Assembly (NCBI GenBank): GCA_040119125.1
Contig: JBEDTR010000004.1
Span: forward strand, 248,001-312,000
Source: Pacificitalea sp040119125
GTDB lineage: Bacteria > Pseudomonadota > Alphaproteobacteria > Rhodobacterales > Rhodobacteraceae
DNA: 64,000 nt
Direction of reading: 5' to 3'
Part shown: piece after piece, positions 9,340-17,711 of the stretch
Numbering within the stretch: position 1 is the first letter of the stretch
Layout: each line of letters starts with the position of its first letter
Position numbers and translations under genes: made by a program
The notes under the pieces: generated by a model
Seen by the model: only the letters and a program-made list of their open reading frames with translations
Told to the model about the DNA's origin: nothing
Database searches by the model: none

Positions 9340-9355
9340 TCTGAACGACATGATC

Positions 9356-9382
9356 GGACGGGGGCGGCAGACGCCCTCGTCC
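9356..9382 (+). other. Intercistronic stem-loop after the binding-protein gene
   Basis: GGACG-G-GGGCG (9356-9366) pairs with CGCCC-T-CGTCC (9372-9382), an 11-bp stem with one G-T wobble and a 5-nt loop, and no U-tract. Such hairpins often protect the 3' end of binding-protein mRNA and raise receptor levels over the permeases; that role is inferred. Confidence 0.5.
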
Positions 9383-9440
9383 ACACCATCCGAATGTCCG
9401 CGTCAGACGGACCGATGATCACCACAGGTGAGGGAACTTC

Positions 9441-11078
9441 ATGGCAGATGCTATTCAGGGCAACACCGGCAAAACCGGTCCGACACCCGATGACGGTCTG
9501 CGCATCGCCGAGAACGAGGATGCGGATGGTCGTATGATCGCCGCTGACGGCACGCCGTTGAAACGCTCGTTGCAGCGCTCGCTGCGTCGCCAGAAGATCC
9601 GCGCGCTGCTGCTCATCGCGCCGCTCCTGATTTTCGTGCTGGTGACCTTCATCGCGCCGATTGCCGACATGCTGTTCCGCTCCGTCGAGAACGAGATCGT
9701 GGCGGAAACCCTGCCGCGCACCGTGACCGCGCTGGAGGATTGGGATTATCAGCAGGGCGGGGAGGCACCCGACGAGGATGTGTTCGCCGCGTTCTATTAT
9801 GATCTGGTGGTCGCCGCTGAGGCCAAGACCCACACCCGTCTGGGCAGCCGCCTGAACTATGAGACCACCGGCATTTCGTCGTTGTTCCGTAAATCGGGCC
9901 GAAATGCCGACCGGCTCGACACCGACATCTATACCGATCAATTCACCGCGCTTGATCCGGCCTGGGAAGACCCGGCGACCTGGATCGCGCTGAACGATGC
10001 GTTGGGCGAGGGCCGTTCCGAGACGCTCCCCGAGACGCAGACCGCCTATGCCGGTTTCGCCCGCATTGTGGAGCTGGACGGCGACGATCTGGCCGAGGAA
10101 CAGCCCTGGGATTTCGTTTATACCGCGCTTTACCGCGACCTTGCCGCCAATGGCGCGCCCGGCAACCTTGACGGGGCGACGGGCACGTTGGTGTCTGCCG
10201 CAGCGCAGGCCGTGCCGGAGTTCGAGACCGTGTCCATCCGCGATCAATTCGTGGATATCGACGAAGATTGGCTCGACCCGGAGGTCTGGGGCACGATCAA
10301 GGCCTATTCGGGTGAATTCACCCCCGGCTATTTCCTGAATTCCGTCGACTATCAGCTGACCCCCGCCGGGGTAGAGCCGCAGCCCGACGATCAGGCGATC
10401 TACATTCTGTTGTTCAAGCGCACGCTGTTCATGTCGCTGATGATCACCGTCAGCTGTATCGCCTTGGGCTACCCGGTGGCGTGGCTGCTGGCCAATATCA
10501 AGGCGCGTCATGCCAATCTGCTGCTGATCCTTGTGCTGCTGCCGTTCTGGACCTCGCTCTTGGTGCGGACATCGGCGTGGAAGATCCTGCTGCAACAACA
10601 AGGCGTCATAAACGATATCCTCGTCTGGATCGGGATTATCGGCGATGGCAGCAGGCTGGTGATGATCAACAACCAATTCGGCACGATCGTGGCGATGACG
10701 CATATCCTGCTGCCATTCATGATCCTGCCGCTCTATTCGGTGATGCAGACCATTCCGCCGACCTATCTGCGCGCGGCGAAAAGCCTTGGCGCCACGAATA
10801 CCTATGCCTTCTGGAAGGTCTATTTCCCACTGTCGGTGCCGGGCATTGGGGCGGGGTCGATCCTCGTCTTCATCCTCGCCATTGGCTACTACATCACGCC
10901 TGAACTGGTGGGCGGCACCACGGGCACGTTCATCTCGAACCGGATCGCCTACCATATTTCCAGCTCGCTGAACTGGGGGCTGGCGGCGGCGCTGGGGTCC
11001 ATCCTGCTGGCAGTGGTGATGATCCTTTACTGGGCCTACGACCGCATCGTCGGCATCGACAACGTGAAGCTGGGGTAA
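9441..11078 (+). CDS. potB: Polyamine-type ABC permease with large periplasmic insertion
   Basis: Inner-membrane permease subunit. Residues 1-50 are a charged cytoplasmic tail, and TM1 is about 53-75. The binding-protein-dependent transport domain resumes near residue 320 with about five more helices and an EAA loop (YLRAAKSLGATNTYAFWKVY). PotB proteins are normally near 280-310 aa; this one is 545 aa because about 240 residues are inserted between TM1 and TM2. The insert contains two related motifs, DQFTALDPAWEDPATW and DQFVDIDEDWLDPEVW, each preceded by a [FY].[AT][AL][FL]Y.DL-like helix, so it looks duplicated. It follows the binding-protein gene and lies 6 bp before the second permease gene. 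Confidence 0.9.
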   Translation: MADAIQGNTGKTGPTPDDGLRIAENEDADGRMIAADGTPLKRSLQRSLRRQKIRALLLIAPLLIFVLVTFIAPIADMLFRSVENEIVAETLPRTVTALEDWDYQQGGEAPDEDVFAAFYYDLVVAAEAKTHTRLGSRLNYETTGISSLFRKSGRNADRLDTDIYTDQFTALDPAWEDPATWIALNDALGEGRSETLPETQTAYAGFARIVELDGDDLAEEQPWDFVYTALYRDLAANGAPGNLDGATGTLVSAAAQAVPEFETVSIRDQFVDIDEDWLDPEVWGTIKAYSGEFTPGYFLNSVDYQLTPAGVEPQPDDQAIYILLFKRTLFMSLMITVSCIALGYPVAWLLANIKARHANLLLILVLLPFWTSLLVRTSAWKILLQQQGVINDILVWIGIIGDGSRLVMINNQFGTIVAMTHILLPFMILPLYSVMQTIPPTYLRAAKSLGATNTYAFWKVYFPLSVPGIGAGSILVFILAIGYYITPELVGGTTGTFISNRIAYHISSSLNWGLAAALGSILLAVVMILYWAYDRIVGIDNVKLG

Positions 11079-11084
11079 TCTGAC

Positions 11085-11939
11085 ATGTCTTCTCTGCCTC
11101 CCTACGCCACGACCGGCCAACGCATCTGGTATTACGCATTCCGCGTGATCTGCGGTCTGATCTTCTTTTTCCTGATCGCGCCGATCCTGACGATCATCCC
11201 GCTGTCGTTTAACGCGGAGAACTTCTTTACCTTCACGCCCAAGATGCTGGCGCTCGATCCCGAGGGCTATTCGCTTAAGCATTATCGGGACTTCTTTACC
11301 AATTCCGACTGGCAGCAGGCGCTGCGCAACTCGCTGACCATCGCGCCGGTGGCGACGTTGCTTTCGGTGGGCTTCGGCACGTTGGCCGCGATCGGCCTGT
11401 CGCAGCCGCATGTGCCGTTCCGCCGGGCGATCATGGCGATCCTGATTTCGCCGATGATCGTGCCGCTCATCATCTCGGCGGCGGGGATGTATTTCTTCTA
11501 CTCGCGTATGGGGCTGCAGGGCACATATGTGGGCGTCGTGCTGGCCCATGCTGCGCTGGGTATTCCCTTTGTCATCATCACCGTCACCGCGACGCTGGTA
11601 GGCTTTGACCGGTCGCTGACACGGGCTGCGGCGAATATGGGGGCGGGGCCGGTGCGGACGTTCTTCAAGGTGCAGATGCCGCTGATCCTGCCGGGTGTGA
11701 TTTCCGGCGGGCTGTTCGCCTTCATCACGTCGTTTGATGAAGTGGTCGTGGTGCTCTTCGTCGGGTCTGCTTCGCAAAAGACGCTGCCGTGGCAGATGTT
11801 CATCGGCCTGCGCGAACAGATCAGCCCGACGATTTTGGCCGTGGCGACGATCCTTGTGGGGATTTCGGTGCTGCTGCTGGCGACGGTGGAATTGCTGCGT
11901 CGGCGGAGCGAACGGCTGCGCGGCATGTCGCCCGGCTGA
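11085..11939 (+). CDS. potC: Polyamine-type ABC permease, PotC family
   Basis: Second permease subunit, 284 aa, the usual PotC length, with six predicted helices. The EAA loop is near 175-200 (LTRAAANMGAGPVRTFFKVQ), where the ATPase docks. Six bases separate it from the upstream permease gene, so translation is probably coupled. A strong intrinsic terminator follows at 11971-12000, ending a four-gene operon ATPase-receptor-permease-permease. Confidence 0.92.
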   Translation: MSSLPPYATTGQRIWYYAFRVICGLIFFFLIAPILTIIPLSFNAENFFTFTPKMLALDPEGYSLKHYRDFFTNSDWQQALRNSLTIAPVATLLSVGFGTLAAIGLSQPHVPFRRAIMAILISPMIVPLIISAAGMYFFYSRMGLQGTYVGVVLAHAALGIPFVIITVTATLVGFDRSLTRAAANMGAGPVRTFFKVQMPLILPGVISGGLFAFITSFDEVVVVLFVGSASQKTLPWQMFIGLREQISPTILAVATILVGISVLLLATVELLRRRSERLRGMSPG

Positions 11940-11970
11940 CGGCATAAGAACAGTTGAGGGACTGTGAAGC

Positions 11971-12000
11971 GACCCGGTGCAGGGATGCGCCGGGTCTTTT
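11971..12000 (+). terminator. Rho-independent terminator of the ABC operon
   Basis: GACCCGGTGC (11971-11980) pairs with GCGCCGGGTC (11987-11996), a 10-bp stem including one wobble, with a 6-nt loop and then TTTT. It sits 31 bp past the last permease gene, between convergent genes. Confidence 0.85.
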
Positions 12001-12024
12001 CGTGGCGGCCTCAGGCAAGGCCCG

Positions 12025-12954
12025 TCACGGCAGAATGGCCAGCCAGATCCACAGCGACACGCTGGTCAGGGCAGTGGCGATCAGCACCGATGAGGCGGCG
12101 ACCCGCTTGGCCACGCCATACATATTGGCGAACAGATAGGCGTTCACCCCCGGTGCAACCCCGGCCGTCAGCACGCCAGAGCGTAGCGATGCGGTGTCGA
12201 GGTTCACGGCCCGCCCCAGCGTGTAGACGATGACCGGATGCACGATCAGCGATACGGCACAGATATAGGCGATGGTGGCGCGGTCGCCTTCGGGGCGATA
12301 GCGATACAGCACCCCGCCCAGCCCGAACAGGGCCACCGGCAGCGCCGCGCGAACGATCAGATCCAGCGCGTCCTTGGCGACGTCGGGCAGCGGGATACCG
12401 GCGAGGTTGAAGACCGCCCCCAGCAGGATGCCTAGCACCAGCGCATTGCTGAACACGGCATGCAGGATTTGCGACGACGTGGCCAGCGCACCACCGCCGC
12501 GGTTGCGCACGATCTCCATCGCGGTCAGCCCCACAAGGTAGCCGAAGGGGGCGTGCAGGGCGATAATCATGTAATTGGAGGTCAGCGCCTCGGTGCCATA
12601 GGCGCGTTCCGTGATGGGCAGGCCCAGCAGCACCGTGTTGGAAAACAACCCGATAAACCCGATGACAACGCTGTCCTCCCACGGGCGGCGGAACAGGAAC
12701 CGGGCCCCGAAGAGACCCAGAAAGAACCCGGTCAGCGCCCCGGCATAGAAGATCGCCAGCAACTTGAGATCGAAATGCTGGCTGAGATCCAGTTGATAGA
12801 TGGCGCTGAACAGCAGGCAGGGGATGGCGAAGCCCTGCGCGAAATGCATCAGCCCGTCGACTTCTGCTTCGCTGAACAGCCGCCGCCATGCGGCGAGGTA
12901 GCCGAACCCCACGACAAGGAATACCGGCAGGATGACATCGATGAGCGCGGCCAT
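12025..12954 (-). CDS. AEC family transporter (auxin efflux carrier-like permease)
   Basis: 309-aa integral membrane protein with about ten hydrophobic helices and the split organisation of the AEC family (PIN/MleP-like). Families of this type export or exchange organic acids or unknown solutes; the substrate is not readable. Its start codon overlaps the stop of the upstream metallo-hydrolase gene by one base (TGATG), so it is translated as the last gene of the holB-tatD-hydrolase run. It is probably a passenger of that operon. Confidence 0.85.
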   Translation of the reverse strand: MAALIDVILPVFLVVGFGYLAAWRRLFSEAEVDGLMHFAQGFAIPCLLFSAIYQLDLSQHFDLKLLAIFYAGALTGFFLGLFGARFLFRRPWEDSVVIGFIGLFSNTVLLGLPITERAYGTEALTSNYMIIALHAPFGYLVGLTAMEIVRNRGGGALATSSQILHAVFSNALVLGILLGAVFNLAGIPLPDVAKDALDLIVRAALPVALFGLGGVLYRYRPEGDRATIAYICAVSLIVHPVIVYTLGRAVNLDTASLRSGVLTAGVAPGVNAYLFANMYGVAKRVAASSVLIATALTSVSLWIWLAILP

Positions 12955-13751
12955 CAGGCGGGGTAGCTGACCACCAGCCCGTCATGCGCGGGGGTGATGT
13001 GATCCGCGGTTTCGGCGTCGAGGATTTGGTAATCGAGGTCGATATGCAGGTTGGTGAGGATCGCCCGGCGCGGCTGTGCCCGCTCGATCCAGCCGAGGGT
13101 CTGCTCCAGATGCGCGTGGCTGGGATGCGGTTTGCGCCGCAGCGCATCGACGATCCAGCAATCCAGCCCGTCCAGCAGCGGCCAGACCGCCTCGGGGATG
13201 TCGTTCACGTCCGGCAGATAGGCCAGATCCCCGATGCGGAAGCCAAGCGCGTCGATATTGCCGTGACGCACCTCGAAGGGGGTGAGGGTAATCGCGCCGC
13301 CCGCGCCGGTGACGCGCAGCGGCCCGTCGATCAGATGCAGGTTCAGGATCGGCGGATAGGCGGAGCCTTCGGGCTGCACGAAGGCATAATCGAACCGGGT
13401 CACGAGCGCGTCGGCGGTGACCTCATCAGCCCAGACATCCAGACGTTCGCGGGTGTTGAACACCACCATGCGCAGATCGTCGATGCCATGCACATGATCG
13501 GCATGGGCGTGGGTGTAGACTGCCGCGTCCAGCGTTCCGATCCCGGCGTCGAGCAATTGCGACCGCAGGTCGGGGGAGGTGTCGATCAGCACCCGGGTCA
13601 CGCCGTCCGCACCGAAGCGTTCGATCAGCAGCGAACAGCGGCGGCGGTGGTTGCGCGGATTGGATGGGTCGCATTCGCCCCAATGGCCGCCCAGTCGCGG
13701 CACGCCGCCCGATGAGCCGCAGCCAAGGATGGTGAAGCGCAACTCTCCCAT
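12954..13751 (-). CDS. MBL-fold metallo-hydrolase, PhnP-like
   Basis: 265-aa beta-lactamase-fold hydrolase. The zinc motif HAHADH is at 81-86, and the N-terminal GCGSSGGVPRLGG plus CDPSNPRNHRRRCSLL pattern is characteristic of the PhnP branch (phosphoribosyl cyclic phosphate phosphodiesterase relatives), including the Cys cluster that PhnP uses for an extra metal. Without phn genes, cyclic ribose-phosphate turnover is only a family-based guess. The ATG at 13751 overlaps the tatD stop (TGATG), which fixes the start over an upstream in-frame codon. Confidence 0.85.
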   Translation of the reverse strand: MGELRFTILGCGSSGGVPRLGGHWGECDPSNPRNHRRRCSLLIERFGADGVTRVLIDTSPDLRSQLLDAGIGTLDAAVYTHAHADHVHGIDDLRMVVFNTRERLDVWADEVTADALVTRFDYAFVQPEGSAYPPILNLHLIDGPLRVTGAGGAITLTPFEVRHGNIDALGFRIGDLAYLPDVNDIPEAVWPLLDGLDCWIVDALRRKPHPSHAHLEQTLGWIERAQPRRAILTNLHIDLDYQILDAETADHITPAHDGLVVSYPA

Positions 13752-14560
13752 CAGGTGGCCTGCCCCCGCCATGCCGCGGCCTTGGTGAACAGCCGCTCGA
13801 AATTGGCGGTGCTGCGGGCGGCGAATTCCTCCAGCGAGACGCCGAACACATCGGCACCGACCTGCGCGGTGAAGGCCGTATAGGCGGGCTCGTTACGCTT
13901 ACCACGATAGGGCGGCGGCGCAAGGTAGGGGCTGTCGGTTTCCACCAGCACCCGGTCCAGCGGCGCGGCGGCAAAGATATCGCGCACCTCTTTGCTGCGG
14001 GGGAAGGTCGCGATGCCCGACATCGACAGGTAGAACCCCAGATCGAGCGCGGTTTTCGCCAGACCAGGACCGGAGCTGTAGCAATGCATCACGCAGGAAA
14101 ACGGCGCGTTCGCATGTTCTTCGGTCAGGATCGCGGCCATGTCGTCATCCGCCGCGCGGGCATGGATGATGAGCGGCAGTCCGGATTGCGCGGCGGCGGC
14201 GCAATGGATGCGCAGGCTTTGCTTTTGCACCTCGGCGCTGTCGGCGGTGTAGTGGTAATCCAGCCCGGTTTCGCCAATGCCGACCATCTTGGGGTGCGCA
14301 GTGATCGCCAGCAGGTCCTCGACGCTGACCATCGGCTCATCCGCGGCGCTCATCGGGTGGGTGCCGGCGGCAAAGAATACGCAATCATGCGCCTCCGCGA
14401 TGGCCTGCACCTGCGGCAGCTGCCGCAGCTTGGTGCAGATCGTCACCATCCGGGTGACTCCGGCGGCCTGCGCGCGGGCGATGATCTCGTCGCGTTCCTT
14501 GTCGAAGTCGGGAAAGTCCAGGTGGCAATGGCTGTCGACGATTTCGGGAGGCTGCGTCAT
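13751..14560 (-). CDS. tatD: TatD family metal-dependent hydrolase
   Basis: 269-aa TIM-barrel metallohydrolase with the N-terminal HCH metal pair (His11, His13 in VDSHCHLDF), GIGETGLDYHY, PLIIHARAADDD, MHCYSSGP and VETDSPYLAP, the last giving the conserved catalytic-site Asp. TatD proteins are 3'-5' DNA exonucleases or D-aminoacyl-tRNA deacylase-like quality-control enzymes. It lies 18 bp downstream of holB and one base overlaps the next gene, a conserved DNA-metabolism operon context. Confidence 0.93.
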   Translation of the reverse strand: MTQPPEIVDSHCHLDFPDFDKERDEIIARAQAAGVTRMVTICTKLRQLPQVQAIAEAHDCVFFAAGTHPMSAADEPMVSVEDLLAITAHPKMVGIGETGLDYHYTADSAEVQKQSLRIHCAAAAQSGLPLIIHARAADDDMAAILTEEHANAPFSCVMHCYSSGPGLAKTALDLGFYLSMSGIATFPRSKEVRDIFAAAPLDRVLVETDSPYLAPPPYRGKRNEPAYTAFTAQVGADVFGVSLEEFAARSTANFERLFTKAAAWRGQAT

Positions 14561-14578
14561 GGAGATCCGGAATATATG

Positions 14579-15730
14579 CTAGGTCTGTGGCACGGCGCGC
14601 GCGGCGGCGGCACCGTTGATCCGCATCAGGGTATCAAGGATCAATGCGGCAGGGTCAAGGTTGACCGCCCGGCCATGGCGGGCGCGTGTGCCAAGCTCAT
14701 CATGCAATGCCGCCCAGTGCCGCGCGCTGCCCGGATCAGGGCACAGGCGGACCATCAGCGCGGCCTCGGTCGGGCTTGCCTCAGGGGTTGGCGGACCGGC
14801 GACGCCGGTGCGGGCCAGCCGGGCGAGGAACAGGTCGATCAGCGCCAGCGTCAAGTCACAGCGCGCCTCAGAGCCCCGGCCCGCGCAACTGTCGGCCAGC
14901 TTGATCGCGCGGCTTCTGTCGATTTGCGGCAGCCCGTCGAACAAGGCCATCAGATCGGCGTAAAGCTTCACCCCGTCTTCATGCATGAGCGAGATCGCAG
15001 CCCCGACGGAGCCCGCCGCCAACGCCGCGAGCGCGCCGCCTGCGTCGGGCGCGTCAAGCCCGGCCTGCTCCACCGCTATCGCCAGATCGGCAGGGGTGAG
15101 CGGCCCGCAACGCAGCGTGCGGCAGCGCGAGCGGATTGTCGGCAGCAGGCGCGACGGCTGATGACTGATCAGCAGCAGCACCGCGTTTTTCGGCGGCTCC
15201 TCCAGCAATTTCAGCACCGCATTGGCGGCGGAGGTGTTCAGCTCATCGGCGCTATCGATAATGACGACGCGGCGCCCGCCTTCGACGGCGGACATGGTGA
15301 AGAAGCCCTTCATCCCGCGCGCGGCATCCACGGTGATATCCTGCTTCAGCCGCTTGGCCTTATCGTCATAGGGGCGGCGCAGCAGGAACAGGCGCGGCTC
15401 CGATAGCGCACGGACACGGCGGGCGATGGGGTGATCCGCAGGCAGATCGAGGCTGTCGGCGGGGGCGGGTGTATCCCCACCCGCCAGCAGATCATCCCCG
15501 GCCACAGGCGCGGCCAGAAGGAAGCGCGCGATCTTCCATGCCAGCGTCGCCTTGCCCACGCCCTGAGGCCCGGTGATGAGCCACGCGTGATGCAGGCGGC
15601 CCGAATTGAATGCGTCCAGAAACGTCTGCTCCGCCGCTGCGTGTCCTTGCAGCACGGCGGTCTCACGCGGATGCGGCGCACCGTCGAGCCGGTCGGCTTC
15701 GGGGCGGTCCTCGGTCACCGGGGCCTTCAT
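14579..15730 (-). CDS. holB: DNA polymerase III subunit delta'
   Basis: 383-aa clamp-loader subunit. An AAA+ core begins near residue 25; the P-loop-like GPQGVGKATLA is at 54-64 and VVIIDSADELNTSAANALLK-type Walker B/sensor context follows (here with NAVLKLLEEPP). A leucine-rich C-terminal collar domain occupies the last ~130 residues. The P-loop lysine is kept, unlike in E. coli delta'. The start overlaps the tmk stop by 4 bp (ATGA), the usual tmk-holB coupling. Confidence 0.92.
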   Translation of the reverse strand: MKAPVTEDRPEADRLDGAPHPRETAVLQGHAAAEQTFLDAFNSGRLHHAWLITGPQGVGKATLAWKIARFLLAAPVAGDDLLAGGDTPAPADSLDLPADHPIARRVRALSEPRLFLLRRPYDDKAKRLKQDITVDAARGMKGFFTMSAVEGGRRVVIIDSADELNTSAANAVLKLLEEPPKNAVLLLISHQPSRLLPTIRSRCRTLRCGPLTPADLAIAVEQAGLDAPDAGGALAALAAGSVGAAISLMHEDGVKLYADLMALFDGLPQIDRSRAIKLADSCAGRGSEARCDLTLALIDLFLARLARTGVAGPPTPEASPTEAALMVRLCPDPGSARHWAALHDELGTRARHGRAVNLDPAALILDTLMRINGAAAARAVPQT

Positions 15731-16374
15731 GCGCGCGCCTCCAGCCGGGTGGTGACGCGGGACAGGATGTCGGCGGCGACCTCATCGGGGTCGCGGTCCC
15801 CCGACACGACGGTGCAGCGCGGTTCGGCCTTCGCCAGCGCAAGGAAGCCTGCGCGCATCTGGCGTTGCAAATCCTCACCGAAACCTTCGAACCGCTCCTC
15901 GGTGCCGCCGCGCCCCAGCGCGCGGGCCAGACCCGTGGCCGGGTCCAGATCGACAATCACGGTCAGGTCCGGCTCGATTCCGATCATCAGATCGTGCAGC
16001 GCGTCGACCTGCGCGCGCAGATCGCCCCGGCTAAGCCCCTGATACATGCGGGTGCTGTCAGCGAAACGGTCGGTGATCACGATCCGGCCCGCAGCAAGCG
16101 CCGGGCGGATGAGCTTTTCGAGATGATCGCGGCGAGCGGCGGTGAACAGCAGGATCTCGGTTTCCGCGGACCAGCGGTCGGGATCGCCCTCAAGCACCAG
16201 TTTGCGGATCAGCTCAGCCCCTTCGGAGCCGCCGGGTTCGCGGGTCAGCACCACATCATGCCCGGCGTCGCGCAACGCCGCCGCGAGCCGCTTCGCCTGG
16301 GTGGATTTGCCGGAGCCGTCAATGCCCTCGAAGCTGATGAACAGGCCGCGCTGGCCTTCGCTATCGGTCATCAT
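15727..16374 (-). CDS. tmk: Thymidylate kinase
   Basis: Phosphorylates dTMP to dTDP. The P-loop GIDGSGKST is at 17-25, followed by the LTREPGGSEGAE dTMP-binding segment, a DRFADSTRMYQG stretch and a LID region near residue 150; 215 aa is normal. Two adjacent ATGs (16374 and 16371) are both possible starts. An in-frame extension to 16539 runs through low-conservation sequence and is not used. First of the tmk-holB pair, 94 bp after the carboxypeptidase gene. Confidence 0.95.
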   Translation of the reverse strand: MMTDSEGQRGLFISFEGIDGSGKSTQAKRLAAALRDAGHDVVLTREPGGSEGAELIRKLVLEGDPDRWSAETEILLFTAARRDHLEKLIRPALAAGRIVITDRFADSTRMYQGLSRGDLRAQVDALHDLMIGIEPDLTVIVDLDPATGLARALGRGGTEERFEGFGEDLQRQMRAGFLALAKAEPRCTVVSGDRDPDEVAADILSRVTTRLEARA

Positions 16375-16468
16375 GCGCCCGCTGTCTTCCCGTCGTGATC
16401 CGTCGCCCCGCACCGGGGATGGGGCCCGGCACATGTGCCGCGGCAGGGGATATCCCGGCGCGCGGCGC

Positions 16469-17644
16469 TCAAAGTCCGGCGGCGTCGTCTGTCCACTGGT
16501 TGAACAGGACAGTCGCGGCAGTCCGAACCCGCGGCACAAAGCCGCCGCGCTCTATCGCACGTTCGGCCACAAGAGGGAATTCCCGCGCTTGCATGTCGGG
16601 CATTCGCACGGTCAGCGTGCCAATCTGCTGGCCCGGCTCGACGGGCGCGCGCAGCGGCGTTTGATAGGTCACTTCGGCCTCGATGTTATCTTGGACAAGG
16701 GCGGGCACCAGCAGGTCGAGGTCTTCGCCCAAAATCGCGTTGACCCGCGGCTCCGCCCCCATCCAGACGGGGATATCCGCCAGCCGCGTGCCTTCCTCGG
16801 CCACCGTTTTCTGCACAAACTGGCGGAAGGCCCAGTTGACGATGCGCTGCGCTTCCTCGGCGCGCTCCGCCTCGGTTTCCAGCCCGGAGATGACAAAGAC
16901 GATCCGGCGCGAGCCCTGCACAGCGGAGCCCACCAGCCCATAGCCCGCCTCCGTGGTGTGGCCGGTTTTCAGCCCATCGGCACCGATGCCCAGCCGCAGC
17001 AGCGGATTGCGGTTGCGGTGGTTCTGCGGGGCGCGCCCGTCAAATGCGAATTCCGTCAGGCCGAAATAGCCGTAGTATTCGGGAAATTCCTCGATCAAAC
17101 GCCGGGCCAGCTCGCCGAGATCCTGCATGCTCATGCGCTGATTGGGATTGGGCCAACCGGATGCATTGGCGAAAGTCGAATTGTTCATGCCCAACGCCTG
17201 TGCGCGTTCGTTCATCATATGGGCAAACGCATCTTCGGTCCCGGCCAGCCCTTCGGCCACCACGACACAGGCATCATTGCCGGATTGAACGATGATGCCC
17301 TTGATCAGATCCTCGACGCGTGGCCGGTCGGTTTCATCCAGAAACATTGTCGAGCCGCCCATCGCCTTGGCCCGCGAGGACACGTTGAACGTGGTGTCGA
17401 GCGTCACGCGCCCATCGCGCAACGCCTCAAACACCATATTCAGGGTCATCAGCTTGGACATTGACGCGGGGGGCAGGGGCGTATCCGCGTTTTTGGTCAG
17501 CAGAACAGTGCCAGTGGTCTGGTCAAGGACATAGGCGGCTGTGGCGCGGGTGTCGAACTGGGCCTGTGCCGCAAGCGGCAGGCACAGCAGGATCAGCCCG
17601 GCAAGGGCCGCGAACGGTGCGGTGAGACGGTGCATGGCGCTCAT
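16469..17644 (-). CDS. dacC: D-alanyl-D-alanine carboxypeptidase (PBP5/6 family)
   Basis: Trims the terminal D-Ala of peptidoglycan stem peptides in the periplasm. Signal peptide 1-28 (LPLAAQAQF). The three penicillin-binding motifs are present: SMSK (61-64, catalytic Ser61), SGN (121-123) and KTG (226-228). A C-terminal PBP5_C-like beta domain follows from about 280. 391 aa from the ATG at 17644; an upstream in-frame extension would bury the signal peptide. It lies 67 bp after the RlpA/SPOR lipoprotein gene, a joint cell-wall unit. Confidence 0.93.
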   Translation of the reverse strand: MSAMHRLTAPFAALAGLILLCLPLAAQAQFDTRATAAYVLDQTTGTVLLTKNADTPLPPASMSKLMTLNMVFEALRDGRVTLDTTFNVSSRAKAMGGSTMFLDETDRPRVEDLIKGIIVQSGNDACVVVAEGLAGTEDAFAHMMNERAQALGMNNSTFANASGWPNPNQRMSMQDLGELARRLIEEFPEYYGYFGLTEFAFDGRAPQNHRNRNPLLRLGIGADGLKTGHTTEAGYGLVGSAVQGSRRIVFVISGLETEAERAEEAQRIVNWAFRQFVQKTVAEEGTRLADIPVWMGAEPRVNAILGEDLDLLVPALVQDNIEAEVTYQTPLRAPVEPGQQIGTLTVRMPDMQAREFPLVAERAIERGGFVPRVRTAATVLFNQWTDDAAGL

Positions 17645-17711
17645 CACTCTCCTGTCGGCGGAGGCACAGGCTGCGCCCCCCTTGGATGGATCATGCCACG
17701 CGCTTAGTGGA

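Noticed and set aside
9333..11945. 870-aa open frame antisense to the ABC permease genes
   Set aside because: Arg/His/Gln-rich translation typical of a shadow frame; the plus-strand permeases are unambiguous.
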